From Muribaculaceae bacterium (lineage in GTDB: Bacteria > Bacteroidota > Bacteroidia > Bacteroidales > Muribaculaceae): DNA of 64,000 nt. This document shows, piece after piece, positions 15,568 through 23,167 of the stretch. Positions within the stretch are counted from its first letter, which is position 1; every line of letters begins with the position of its first letter. A program made the position numbers and the translations under genes. The DNA is taken from NCBI GenBank assembly GCA_022509145.1, contig JAFLTX010000001.1:1-64000 (forward strand), written 5' to 3'. The notes under the pieces were generated by a model. It made no database searches and was not told the origin of the DNA. It saw only the letters and a list, made by a program, of their open reading frames with translations.

Positions 15568-16122
15568 ATGAACGACTCAAATGTAGCGGAACGACTGAAA
15601 TCCTACATTGAATTCAAGGGTTTGAGCTACGCGCAGTTTGCAGACACCTGCAAAATTCCGCGTCCGTCGTTGTCGCAGCTCCTTACAGGTCGCAACAAGA
15701 AGATCAACGACATTATGGTAGGTCAGATTCATAATGCCTTCCCCGACCTATCGATTCTTTGGTTGCTCTTCGGAGAGGGTCCGATGGAAAACTCGGCCAG
15801 TGAGAATTCAGAATCGGGAGTCGATGCCGGCGCCGGTTTTAGCGATGGGCTCTTTGCCTACCCTTCCAATGACAATTTTAGCGGCGGGAAAAGAAATTTC
15901 CCGACCGGAGCAAGGGATGAAAATGAAATTTTGAAGGAAAACGGCCTTAGAGGGGGTATAAATGGCTCGCAAATCTCTGATGCAGAAGAAGAAAAGCTCC
16001 GGAATATGATAAAGGAATTGCGAGGCAGAATAGACGAAATGAAGAAAAATCCAAGAAAAGCCGTGCAAATCACCGTCTATTACGACGATTCAACGTTTGA
16101 GACATTTTTCCCAAGAACATAA
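15568..16122 (+). CDS. Phage-CI-type helix-turn-helix regulator
   Basis: A 184-residue protein. Residues about 5-65 form a helix-turn-helix of the XRE / CI-repressor type (VAERLKSYIEFKGLSYAQFA, then CKIPRPSLSQLLTGR), followed by PDLSILWLLFGEGPM, which is usual after this domain in Bacteroidota regulators. The middle (75-140) is low-complexity and likely disordered; the tail (145-165) is a charged helix (EEEKLRNMIKELRGRIDEM) that could pair two subunits. There is no peptidase domain, so it is not a LexA-like self-cleaving repressor. It has its own promoter and a strong terminator and no operon partner. The target is unknown. Confidence 0.85.
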   Translation: MNDSNVAERLKSYIEFKGLSYAQFADTCKIPRPSLSQLLTGRNKKINDIMVGQIHNAFPDLSILWLLFGEGPMENSASENSESGVDAGAGFSDGLFAYPSNDNFSGGKRNFPTGARDENEILKENGLRGGINGSQISDAEEEKLRNMIKELRGRIDEMKKNPRKAVQITVYYDDSTFETFFPRT

Positions 16123-16139
16123 GATTATTATAAAAAGTA

Positions 16140-16177
16140 GACCCGATTGCCTGAAAAGACAATCGGGTCAAATTTTT
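16140..16177. terminator. Terminator between the HTH regulator and rubrerythrin
   Basis: GACCCGATTG (16140-16149) and CAATCGGGTC (16160-16169) make a perfect 10-bp stem with a 10-base loop, followed by AAATTTTTT. It ends the plus-strand regulator transcript 18 bases past its stop, and may also act on the convergent rubrerythrin transcript. Confidence 0.85.
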
Positions 16178-16238
16178 TAAATAGGAGAGCTGTCTCTTTG
16201 TTTCGCGTTGGAAATAGGGGATACAGCCCTCAGAACGA

Positions 16239-16781
16239 TTAATAGTTCTTGGCTTCGATTTCGAAGTAAGCCTGCGGGTGCTTGCAAACGGGGCAAACGG
16301 CCGGAGCTTCCTTACCAACGTGGAGGTGACCACATTCCTGGCACTGCCAAACAACGTCTTCGTCACGTTTGAAAACGATACCTTCGTTGATGTTGGAGAT
16401 GAACTTGTTGTAGCGGGCTTCGTGCTGCTTCTCGATGTCGCCTACGAGGCGGAAGAGAGTGGCGATGTCGTTGAAGCCTTCTTCTTCAGCGTCTTTTGCG
16501 AAGCTTACATACATATCGTTCCATTCGTAGTATTCACCTGCAGCTGCAGCCTGGAGGTTTTCAAGAGTGTGGGGCACGCTGCCGCCGTGAAGCTGTTTGA
16601 ACCAGATCTTAGCGTGAGCCTTTTCGTTGGAAGCAGTTTCTTCAAAGATTTGCTGTATCTGCTTGTAGCCATCTTTGTTAGCCTGCTTGGCGTAGAAAGA
16701 ATATTGAGTGAACGCAAGACTTTCGCCTGCCATCGCTTTTCTGAGATTCTCCTCAGTTTTTGTTCCTTTAAGGTCTTTCAT
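16239..16781 (-). CDS. rbr: Rubrerythrin
   Basis: A 180-residue non-haem iron peroxidase. The N-terminal four-helix ferritin-like part (about 1-135) carries the di-iron carboxylates, in ENLRKAMAGES and ETASNEKAHA and again in AAAGEYYEWNDMY and GDIEKQHEARY. The C-terminal rubredoxin-like domain has CQEC (C147, C150) and CPVC (C163, C166). It reduces hydrogen peroxide in the cytoplasm of anaerobes, using electrons passed through the rubredoxin iron. Length is normal. It is monocistronic, with a possible promoter upstream (-7 box TAATTTTG at 16860-16867, TTTG at 16884-16887 with a short 16-base spacer). Confidence 0.97.
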   Translation of the reverse strand: MKDLKGTKTEENLRKAMAGESLAFTQYSFYAKQANKDGYKQIQQIFEETASNEKAHAKIWFKQLHGGSVPHTLENLQAAAAGEYYEWNDMYVSFAKDAEEEGFNDIATLFRLVGDIEKQHEARYNKFISNINEGIVFKRDEDVVWQCQECGHLHVGKEAPAVCPVCKHPQAYFEIEAKNY

Positions 16782-17146
16782 TTTGTTTTAAATATTTAGT
16801 ATAGAGTTAATTATCGTGTAACCGTATTCTTAAGTGAGAAAAAAGTATTAAATCAATTCCAAAATTACAAAAAATTGTCGTATCAAAAAATAATTTCACA
16901 TTTTTTCTAATTCGAAAATACCAGCAACCCCGCCATTCCTCCCGTTCCAACTCCAGCAATTTCAGTTCATATTGAAATTGCAGGTTGCTAACGAACCTTG
17001 AATCCCGTTTTGCCAAAGAGGTCAATACTTAAATAAAATTCTTAAATTTGCAGGCGGAAAGATGCATTACCGAACACTGAAAACTCCTCTACACATATCA
17101 ATACCCGCTAAAAGATAGATTTTATATATAATAAGGTGTGGCTATT
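16782..17146. other. Divergent intergenic region between rubrerythrin and the Crp/Fnr-type gene
   Basis: This 365-base gap holds promoters for both sides. Toward rubrerythrin there is a minus-strand TAATTTTG at 16860-16867. Toward the regulator there is a plus-strand TAAATTTG at 17043-17050, about 96 bases before the ATG, without a good -33 box. No gene or clear operator is visible. Confidence 0.4.
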
Positions 17147-17719
17147 ATGCTGAAGGACTTCAATACATATCTTGAAACCATCGACGCAGATTTCTGGAAA
17201 GATCTGATTACCAACCACGGCACTCTCAGAAAATTCAGAAAGGGTGAGGAATATATCCCCATAGGCACCGTGGCTACTTCCATCGGTTTGATTAAATCCG
17301 GCTCGGTGAAATATGTGGCCTACACTTCGGATTTTGATGAGAAGATAGTAGGATTGGAGACGATAGGAGGGTTTGCAGCGAGTTGGCCGTTCTGCCTGCA
17401 TGAAATACCGTCGGTTGTTTCAATCATAGCAAATTCGGATGTGGAGATGTATTGTCTCTCAATCTACAGGATTAGGGAACTGGCAAAAGGGAACCCGCAA
17501 CTTGACCAAAAAATAGCACACGCTACCGAACAGGTATTCTACACAGCCTACCAACGGCTCATAAGTTTCTATACCCAGACGCCGAAGGAAAGATATGAGG
17601 CCCTCATGGAAAAATCGCCCAAAATATTTGAAGTTTTTGATTTGAAAGACGTTGCATCTTTCCTTAACATCACACCCCAACACCTTAGCAGACTGCGTCG
17701 AAATGTTAAAAAATGTTAA
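17147..17719 (+). CDS. Crp/Fnr-family transcription regulator
   Basis: A 190-residue protein with a cyclic-nucleotide-binding-type beta roll (about 20-115; GEEYIPIGTVATSIGLIKSG is the recognisable early part) and a short C-terminal helix-turn-helix (FDLKDVASFLNITPQHLSR). No cysteine cluster of the Fnr kind is present, and the ligand is not readable. Members of this Bacteroidota group often sit beside the gene they control; here an outer-membrane barrel gene follows 94 bases downstream. I use the ATG at 17147; an in-frame GTG at 17138 would add three residues. The chain ends within the recognition-helix region (RLRRNVKKC), close to the usual end for the family but with almost no wing. Confidence 0.85.
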   Translation: MLKDFNTYLETIDADFWKDLITNHGTLRKFRKGEEYIPIGTVATSIGLIKSGSVKYVAYTSDFDEKIVGLETIGGFAASWPFCLHEIPSVVSIIANSDVEMYCLSIYRIRELAKGNPQLDQKIAHATEQVFYTAYQRLISFYTQTPKERYEALMEKSPKIFEVFDLKDVASFLNITPQHLSRLRRNVKKC

Positions 17720-17722
17720 AAC

Positions 17723-17734
17723 GGGGGGGGGGGG
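17723..17734. repeat. Homopolymer tract of 12 G
   Basis: Twelve consecutive G residues lie 3 bases past the stop of the Crp/Fnr-type gene and about 50 bases upstream of the -7 box of the outer-membrane barrel gene. Tracts of this length are prone to slipped-strand change and often lie near phase-variable surface genes. It is the only such tract in the window. Confidence 0.95.
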
Positions 17735-17785
17735 TAAAATTCCTCTTACTTAACATTTGTTCAGCGTCAAGCCATTTTTAAAACC

Positions 17786-17793
17786 TAATTTTG
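17786..17793 (+). promoter_or_regulatory. -7 promoter box of the outer-membrane barrel gene
   Basis: TAATTTTG lies 20 bases before the ATG at 17814. The nearest TTTG (17756-17759) is 26 bases upstream, too far for a standard -33 box, so the promoter may need an activator. The neighbouring Crp/Fnr-type protein would be the natural candidate. Confidence 0.5.
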
Positions 17794-17813
17794 CGTCAGA
17801 AAAACCATGACGC

Positions 17814-19907
17814 ATGAGAAAAAAAGCAACTTCCTTATTGTTGCTCCTGCCAATCACAGCGACGGCGTTCGCTCAGGAGCAGACCAACGACAGCATCGAC
17901 ACCAACGTATTAGATGAAATCGTAATCGAGGCACCCAAGGTGATCAGAAAATCCGACATGGATGTTTATTATCCGTCGAAGAGCGCGGTTGATAACTCCA
18001 AAAACGGGATGCAGCTCCTCAACAACCTGATGATACCTGCCCTGTTTGTTAACGACGCGCTCGGGTCGGTAACGGCGGCTGGACAATCCGTGCAGGTACG
18101 AATCAACGGACGCCAGGCCACAATCGACCAGGTGCGGGCGCTTCTGCCGGAAACGATAAAGAGGGTGGAATGGATGGAAAACCCCGGCCTTATTTACAAC
18201 GGCGCTAATTACGTATTGAATTTCATCGTGGCCAATCCCACGCTCGGCGGCTCGTTGATGCTTCGCGCCGTGCGTTCTCTGAACGCAAATTTCGGCAACT
18301 TCGACGGCAATGTAAAGTTAAACAACGGACGCTCGCAATGGGAGGTGGGACTGCATTACAATCCCTCATACAACATAAAGATTCACAGGGATTACTATGA
18401 GTTGTTCAATTATCCCGACGGCAGGAGCATCACGCGGACGGAGAAACCACTGGGCGGACATTTCGACGACACTTCAGGCAGAGCGAACGTATCTTATAAC
18501 TATGTGAAACCCGACACGACCATTCTCGTGGTTGATTTCAATTTGCTGCGTGCATTCCCGGGTGTGGTGGAATACAACGGTCTACTTTCCGTAAGCAATC
18601 TCCCGGAACAAGTCCGGCTGAAAGATGCCGTCGGAGCGGAGGGATACACACCCTCGCTTTCGATGTATCTCCAACAAAATTTCACGAAAAACCAGACTCT
18701 GGTGGTAGATTTCAAAGCTTCCTACTATTCGGGTCGCTCATGGTCCGACTATGTTGAGACTCCTTTTGAAGAATTAACGCCCGGAGAAAAATTAACCGAT
18801 ATCTACACCAATATCAAGGATAGAAACCAGGTTTATTCCATTGAGGCCGACTACATCAAGAGATGGCAGAACGGTAGGTTCAGCGCTGGCGCCACTTATA
18901 CCGCCAATCGCAACCGATCGCAGTATGAGAACCTTGACGATGAAATTTTCCATCAGCGTCAAGACAAGGTCTACTTCTTCGCCGAGTATTTCAGGCGCTT
19001 CGGCAAGTGGACGGCAACGGCCGGAATGGGATTGCAATACACCAACTTCCTCTTCAGGGAAACAAACCAGGGGAATCACTCATGGAGTCCGCGTCCTCAA
19101 GCCTCCGTCACCTATTCTTTGAATCAAAATCATAACTTCAGGTTGAGTTTCACATCCTGGCAATCCGCTCCCTCGTTGGCCGAGACAAACATCGTTCCGC
19201 AGCAGATCGACAGTTTCCAATGGAGGGTAGGCAACCAGAATCTCAAGACGTCGAGTTCTTACATGCTCACCTTCATGTATGGATTCAATCTTCCATACGT
19301 CACCGGCTCGTTCGGTATCAGGGCATACACTTCGCCAGACGCCATCACGCCGTTGCTGTATTGGGACGACAACAAGCTCATCACAACCTATGAAAACAGC
19401 ACCGGCGGCCTGCAGAATCTTTCGTTCTTCCTTGCTCCGAGAGTCGAAATTATAAAAGATTGGCTCATGCTGAGCGCCTACGTGCAGTATCGTATGGAGC
19501 ACATGCGCGGCACAGGATACGATTTGCGTCACAACGCTTGGAGCGGAGAGGGGAGAATCGCGTTGCAGCACTGGGGGTTTGTGCTCAGCGCGCAGTATCG
19601 CTACGCTCAACGGGACCTCTGGGGTGAAAAAATCTCATGGGGTGAGGATTTCAACATAATCGAGCTCTCTTACAACTGGAAACAATGGCAATTCGGAGTA
19701 GGGTGCATCATGCCCTTCGGCAAATATGACCATGGCAGCAAGTCGCTGAGCAAGTGGTATAAAAACGAGCAGCATACCCGCATGGACATGCGCATGGGTT
19801 ATCTCCAGATCAGCTACAACCTTCAGTGGGGACGTCAGAAGCGAGGCGTGCAGAAGCTGATAAACACCGATGCAAACGTAGATAAATCAACCACCGGAGG
19901 CCGATAA
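17814..19907 (+). CDS. Outer-membrane beta-barrel protein of the TonB-receptor-like class
   Basis: A 697-residue exported protein. A signal peptide (about 1-20, ending TAFA) is followed by a short segment LDEIVIEAPKVIRKSD resembling the start of a TonB-dependent receptor, then a reduced plug-like domain (about 40-135; VQVRINGRQATIDQVRALLP and IKRVEWMENPG). The rest is a 20-odd-strand barrel rich in Tyr, Trp and Asn, as in the Bacteroidota OMP_b-brl_3 family. It lacks the N-terminal carboxypeptidase-like repeat and the partner lipoprotein of SusC/SusD systems. The substrate is unknown. It is linked to the upstream Crp/Fnr-type gene by position, with the poly-G tract between them. Confidence 0.85.
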   Translation: MRKKATSLLLLLPITATAFAQEQTNDSIDTNVLDEIVIEAPKVIRKSDMDVYYPSKSAVDNSKNGMQLLNNLMIPALFVNDALGSVTAAGQSVQVRINGRQATIDQVRALLPETIKRVEWMENPGLIYNGANYVLNFIVANPTLGGSLMLRAVRSLNANFGNFDGNVKLNNGRSQWEVGLHYNPSYNIKIHRDYYELFNYPDGRSITRTEKPLGGHFDDTSGRANVSYNYVKPDTTILVVDFNLLRAFPGVVEYNGLLSVSNLPEQVRLKDAVGAEGYTPSLSMYLQQNFTKNQTLVVDFKASYYSGRSWSDYVETPFEELTPGEKLTDIYTNIKDRNQVYSIEADYIKRWQNGRFSAGATYTANRNRSQYENLDDEIFHQRQDKVYFFAEYFRRFGKWTATAGMGLQYTNFLFRETNQGNHSWSPRPQASVTYSLNQNHNFRLSFTSWQSAPSLAETNIVPQQIDSFQWRVGNQNLKTSSSYMLTFMYGFNLPYVTGSFGIRAYTSPDAITPLLYWDDNKLITTYENSTGGLQNLSFFLAPRVEIIKDWLMLSAYVQYRMEHMRGTGYDLRHNAWSGEGRIALQHWGFVLSAQYRYAQRDLWGEKISWGEDFNIIELSYNWKQWQFGVGCIMPFGKYDHGSKSLSKWYKNEQHTRMDMRMGYLQISYNLQWGRQKRGVQKLINTDANVDKSTTGGR

Positions 19908-19961
19908 CCAACCACCATCCCCGACATCTTCAGTTCGAAATTAAATGTTCTTGAGGAATAA

Positions 19962-19980
19962 AACATTGATAATCAATGTT
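19962..19980. terminator. Inverted repeat past the outer-membrane barrel gene
   Basis: AACATTGAT (19962-19970) and ATCAATGTT (19972-19980) are inverted around one base, 55 bases past the barrel gene stop and followed by TGTTGTTTT. This is a possible weak terminator or a protein-binding palindrome. Confidence 0.35.
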
Positions 19981-20068
19981 GTGTTGTTTTCGATGAGAAG
20001 GCGACTGGATGAGGCGGTTTGGAGAAAGTGGTAATATCCAATTTTTGAGAGCAAATTGTCGGGGGTGG

Positions 20069-21085
20069 TCAGGGCTTTTTGCGGGTGATTTTCTTGAGGG
20101 GGTTGGTGATGACGTCGGTGCGCTTGCGGCGCGGATGATAGGGCTCGATGTGGGTGGAAGGGTGGATTATCAGATCGGTTACCGACACCCGCATATTGTG
20201 CTCCGCGTTGGTGGCAATCTGATGGGCTTCTCTCACCGTGATTTCAGGATCCACCTTGATATGCACCATCACATAGCCGTCGTTTCCGCTTTTGAATGTC
20301 TTGAATTCCGTATAGCTGAGCACGCCGGGAGTGTTTTTGAGCGCTTTCAGAATCTGGCGTTTCTGCTCTTTGGGGAGTGAGGCGCCGAGCATCTCCCTGA
20401 GGGCCGGCTTGGCCAGCTGTATTCCAACTATTATGATGAATACGCCCACCACAATGGCAGCGACGGGGTCTAAAATTCGCCATTTTTCGCCAAGAAACAT
20501 CGAGCCGCCCACGCCGATGAGAGTGGCTACAGAGGAGAAGGAGTCGCTGCGGTGGTGCCACGCGTTGGCTATAAGCGCTTCGCTTTTTATCTTCTCTCCG
20601 GCGCGACGCGTGTAGTGGTAAAGCCACTCTTTCGACAAGATCGAGACGACTATTATGATCAGGGCGAGCCATCCCGGACGGGGGAGGATTTCACCATCGA
20701 TGCATCGGATGATATTGACTACTCCCTCATAGAAGATACCGAGGGCAACGATAAGAAGAATAAGCGAAAGCAACACCGTGGCCAGGGCTTCAAAGCGTCC
20801 GTGGCCGAACTGATAGCGCCCGTCGGGTTTCTTGTTGGCTATCCCGACCATCGTGATCACGATGATGTCGCTGAAGAAGTCGGAGAAGGAGTGGATACCG
20901 TCGGCCACCAGTGCCGAGCTGCGGCTGAAAATACCGCCCAATACCTTGGCCACACCCAGAAAGGCGTTGACCCAGAAGCCAACCCACGTCACGTTGCGGG
21001 CGATTGCCACCGCCCTGTCGCCGGTAATGAGTTTCTCTTTGGGCTGCAGGTGATTCGTCTCGGAATGCCGTGCTGACTTAGCCAT
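20069..21085 (-). CDS. Cation diffusion facilitator (zinc/iron-type exporter)
   Basis: A 338-residue CDF protein with six predicted membrane helices and a C-terminal cytoplasmic metal-binding domain (from about residue 235, VMVHIKVDPEITVREAH). The metal site in the membrane is formed by ADGIHSFSDFFSD (D62, H65, D69, D73) in helix 2 and the HHRSDSFSS motif in helix 5. HD-HD type sites fit zinc, though iron or manganese is possible. It exports cytoplasmic divalent metal in exchange for protons. I use the ATG at 21083-21085; an in-frame start at 21160 adds 25 residues unlike the family. A -7 box lies only 8 bases before this ATG. Confidence 0.93.
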   Translation of the reverse strand: MAKSARHSETNHLQPKEKLITGDRAVAIARNVTWVGFWVNAFLGVAKVLGGIFSRSSALVADGIHSFSDFFSDIIVITMVGIANKKPDGRYQFGHGRFEALATVLLSLILLIVALGIFYEGVVNIIRCIDGEILPRPGWLALIIIVVSILSKEWLYHYTRRAGEKIKSEALIANAWHHRSDSFSSVATLIGVGGSMFLGEKWRILDPVAAIVVGVFIIIVGIQLAKPALREMLGASLPKEQKRQILKALKNTPGVLSYTEFKTFKSGNDGYVMVHIKVDPEITVREAHQIATNAEHNMRVSVTDLIIHPSTHIEPYHPRRKRTDVITNPLKKITRKKP

Positions 21086-21093
21086 ATACGCCG

Positions 21094-21124
21094 CAAAATT
21101 ACGCAAAAAATCCCATACCGCAAG
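21094..21124 (-). promoter_or_regulatory. Promoter directly before the CDF gene
   Basis: On the minus strand, CTTG (21121-21124, one mismatch to TTTG) and TAATTTTG (21094-21101) are 19 bases apart. The -7 box ends 8 bases before the ATG, so the transcript would be leaderless or nearly so. Confidence 0.5.
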
Positions 21125-21168
21125 CAGCACGGGATTATTTGAAAATCGTTCAGACGGCACGCTTGGCG

Positions 21169-22533
21169 CTACATCCCGTCTTCGTAATAACCGTCGCCGG
21201 AAGAGGTGCCGTAATTGATGGAATTGATGATGTTGATGTCGCCACTCTTCTTATATTTTTTCCCGTCGGCGCCGGTGGCGATTATCACGTAATAATACAC
21301 CCCGGGTTTCACCTTCTTGCCATGCCAGGTGCCGTCCCAGCCGTCGGTGGGATCGGTGAAGGAGTAGATTCTCTGACCGTTGCGGTTGAAGATTTCGCAA
21401 TTGAAATCGATGAGAGAACGGTAACTCACCTTCCAGATGTCGTTTACACCGTCGCCATTGGGAGAGAAGGCATTCGGACATTCAAGCGCAGAAGCTCCGA
21501 TTGCAACGGTATAGGTGTCGCTGAAGGTCTCGCAGGTGCCGTCGGCGTTGCTCCCGATGAAGCGGAGATAGAAGGTCCCCTCCTCGTTGAAGGTATAGTC
21601 GAGGTCTTTCTGATAGAAACGATAGTCGGGATTGTCGAAGTCAGGAGTGTCGTCGAGCTGCCATTCATAGTGGAGCACCCCTTCTGTGGTGTAGGCTTTG
21701 AACGTGATCTGGGCCGGGGCGCTGCCGCCGAGAACGGAGTCGTCGCCATTCATCACGTTGGAGCCCTCCTCCTTGTCTATGAAATCCTGCACGGCCTCGG
21801 TAGAACATTCCACGGCCACGGGCTGCGCCGTTGAGGTCTCGGCCACTTGCTCCATACCCCATTGACGCAGGAACCGGTCGCCCGAGATGGTGAAGAATGT
21901 GGAGCAGTAAGCCGGGGGAGTGATCGAAAGGACCATCCCGATGCTTTCATACTCCTTGACGGCATCCACGGTCTTGTAAGCCTGCATGTCGGAGTCGAAT
22001 TCCTGGGTTAGATATTCCACCTTCAGCTGTCGGCTGAGAGTGCGCGGCTGCCCGTTGATGGTGTAATAAGTGATGGGGGAGGCATCGCCGTCGATGGTGA
22101 TGATGGAGTAGGAGCAATCGGAGTCGGGCGATACGGCGGCGCTGTTGAGATGAAGGTAGTGGTTGGCATAGTTTACCACCCAGCAGTAGTATCTCGAAGT
22201 GCCTTCCTCGAAGATGTATCCCATGTCGTCTTTCTGGAGGGGGAGGGATACGGCGTCGGTGCTCCTGTCAAGGTTGGTAACCTCCTCTGCATATCCGCCT
22301 CCGAGATTGGAGAAACGAAAAACGTTGGCTGTATAGCCATTTTGAGCTTTGAAGCTCAGGCTACAGCCAACGGTATTGTAGACTGTGAAAATATTGTCAA
22401 GACCGGTGTTTGCCTCCGGAGAGATCTCTATCACTTGATAATCGCTCCCCGAGATTTGCGCCGTGGAGTCGGCGAAGGCTGTGGCTGAGACAACAGCCGG
22501 GAGACTCAACAATAAAATTCGCAGATGTTTCAT
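21169..22533 (-). CDS. Type IX secretion cargo protein with type B (gliding-motility) C-terminal domain
   Basis: A 454-residue exported protein. A signal peptide ends near TAFA (about residue 20). The middle is Ig/PKD-like beta domains (LHYEWQLDDTPDFDN ... FYLRFIGSNADG). The last 95 or so residues are the CHU_C / type B T9SS tail: CPNAFSPNGDGVNDIWKVS, then CEIFNRNGQRIYSF, DGWDGTWHGKKVKPGVYYY and a final KSGDINII strand. Proteins with this tail cross the outer membrane by T9SS and stay on the surface or are released. The ligand or role is not readable. It overlaps the upstream Spy-like gene by four bases (ATGA). No T9SS machinery gene lies in the window. Confidence 0.85.
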   Translation of the reverse strand: MKHLRILLLSLPAVVSATAFADSTAQISGSDYQVIEISPEANTGLDNIFTVYNTVGCSLSFKAQNGYTANVFRFSNLGGGYAEEVTNLDRSTDAVSLPLQKDDMGYIFEEGTSRYYCWVVNYANHYLHLNSAAVSPDSDCSYSIITIDGDASPITYYTINGQPRTLSRQLKVEYLTQEFDSDMQAYKTVDAVKEYESIGMVLSITPPAYCSTFFTISGDRFLRQWGMEQVAETSTAQPVAVECSTEAVQDFIDKEEGSNVMNGDDSVLGGSAPAQITFKAYTTEGVLHYEWQLDDTPDFDNPDYRFYQKDLDYTFNEEGTFYLRFIGSNADGTCETFSDTYTVAIGASALECPNAFSPNGDGVNDIWKVSYRSLIDFNCEIFNRNGQRIYSFTDPTDGWDGTWHGKKVKPGVYYYVIIATGADGKKYKKSGDINIINSINYGTSSGDGYYEDGM

Positions 22534-23015
22534 TTATTCTCTTTTTTCTCTCTTTGTTTTTTCTCTCCGTGCATCCTGGCTTTTCTCTTGTTCATTTTGT
22601 TGGCCTTGATGCTGTCGCAATTAGCCTGGTATTGGGCCAGCTGCTCGGGGGTGAGGATCTGGGCAACCTTTTCGCTGTAGGCCTTGCGGCTTTGCTCGCG
22701 GGCTGCAGCCTTATCCTTCTTGTCAGCTTCGCGCTGCTTCTTCTGCTCGGCCTTGAGTTGCTCGAGCTGCTCCATCTGGGCGGGAGTCAGCTGGATGCCG
22801 GCGAAAGGATCCATGCGACCTTCTCCATGGCGCTTGCCGTGCTTCTTGTCGCCTTTCTTGTCACCTTTCTTGCAATCTTTCTTCTCTCCCTTCTCGCTCT
22901 TGCAGCATTTTTCGGTTTGCTGTTTGGCAGAAGCAGAAGCTTCAGTCTGCGCCATCGCGCCTATCGAACAAAATGCAAACATACCCAATGCGAGTGCTAA
23001 TACTTTCTTTCTCAT
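22530..23015 (-). CDS. Spy/CpxP-like periplasmic protein with LTPxQ repeats
   Basis: A 161-residue, very basic and charged exported protein. A signal peptide ends near GAMA (about residue 22), followed by a Lys-rich stretch (KGEKKDCKKGDKKGDKKHGK). The body is helical with two LTPxQ-type motifs, LTPAQMEQLEQL and LTPEQLAQYQ, as in Spy/CpxP-type chaperones and metal-responsive periplasmic proteins. Its role may be folding support in the periplasm. It starts the two-gene unit with the T9SS cargo gene, whose start overlaps its stop by four bases. A chaperone encoded before a secreted protein is suggestive but unproven. Confidence 0.7.
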   Translation of the reverse strand: MRKKVLALALGMFAFCSIGAMAQTEASASAKQQTEKCCKSEKGEKKDCKKGDKKGDKKHGKRHGEGRMDPFAGIQLTPAQMEQLEQLKAEQKKQREADKKDKAAAREQSRKAYSEKVAQILTPEQLAQYQANCDSIKANKMNKRKARMHGEKKQREKKENK

Positions 23016-23167
23016 AGTCTTATAAGTTTAATTGATTTTTTTCTTATACTCCTTTGATAGGAAAGGTTTCTTTTAGTTTAATTTCGTATTGGGCTTTTAA
23101 TTTATTTTAAGATTCAAATTAATGAATGTTAACGGCATTTTGCATTCCATAAGGCATCGCGGAAGCG

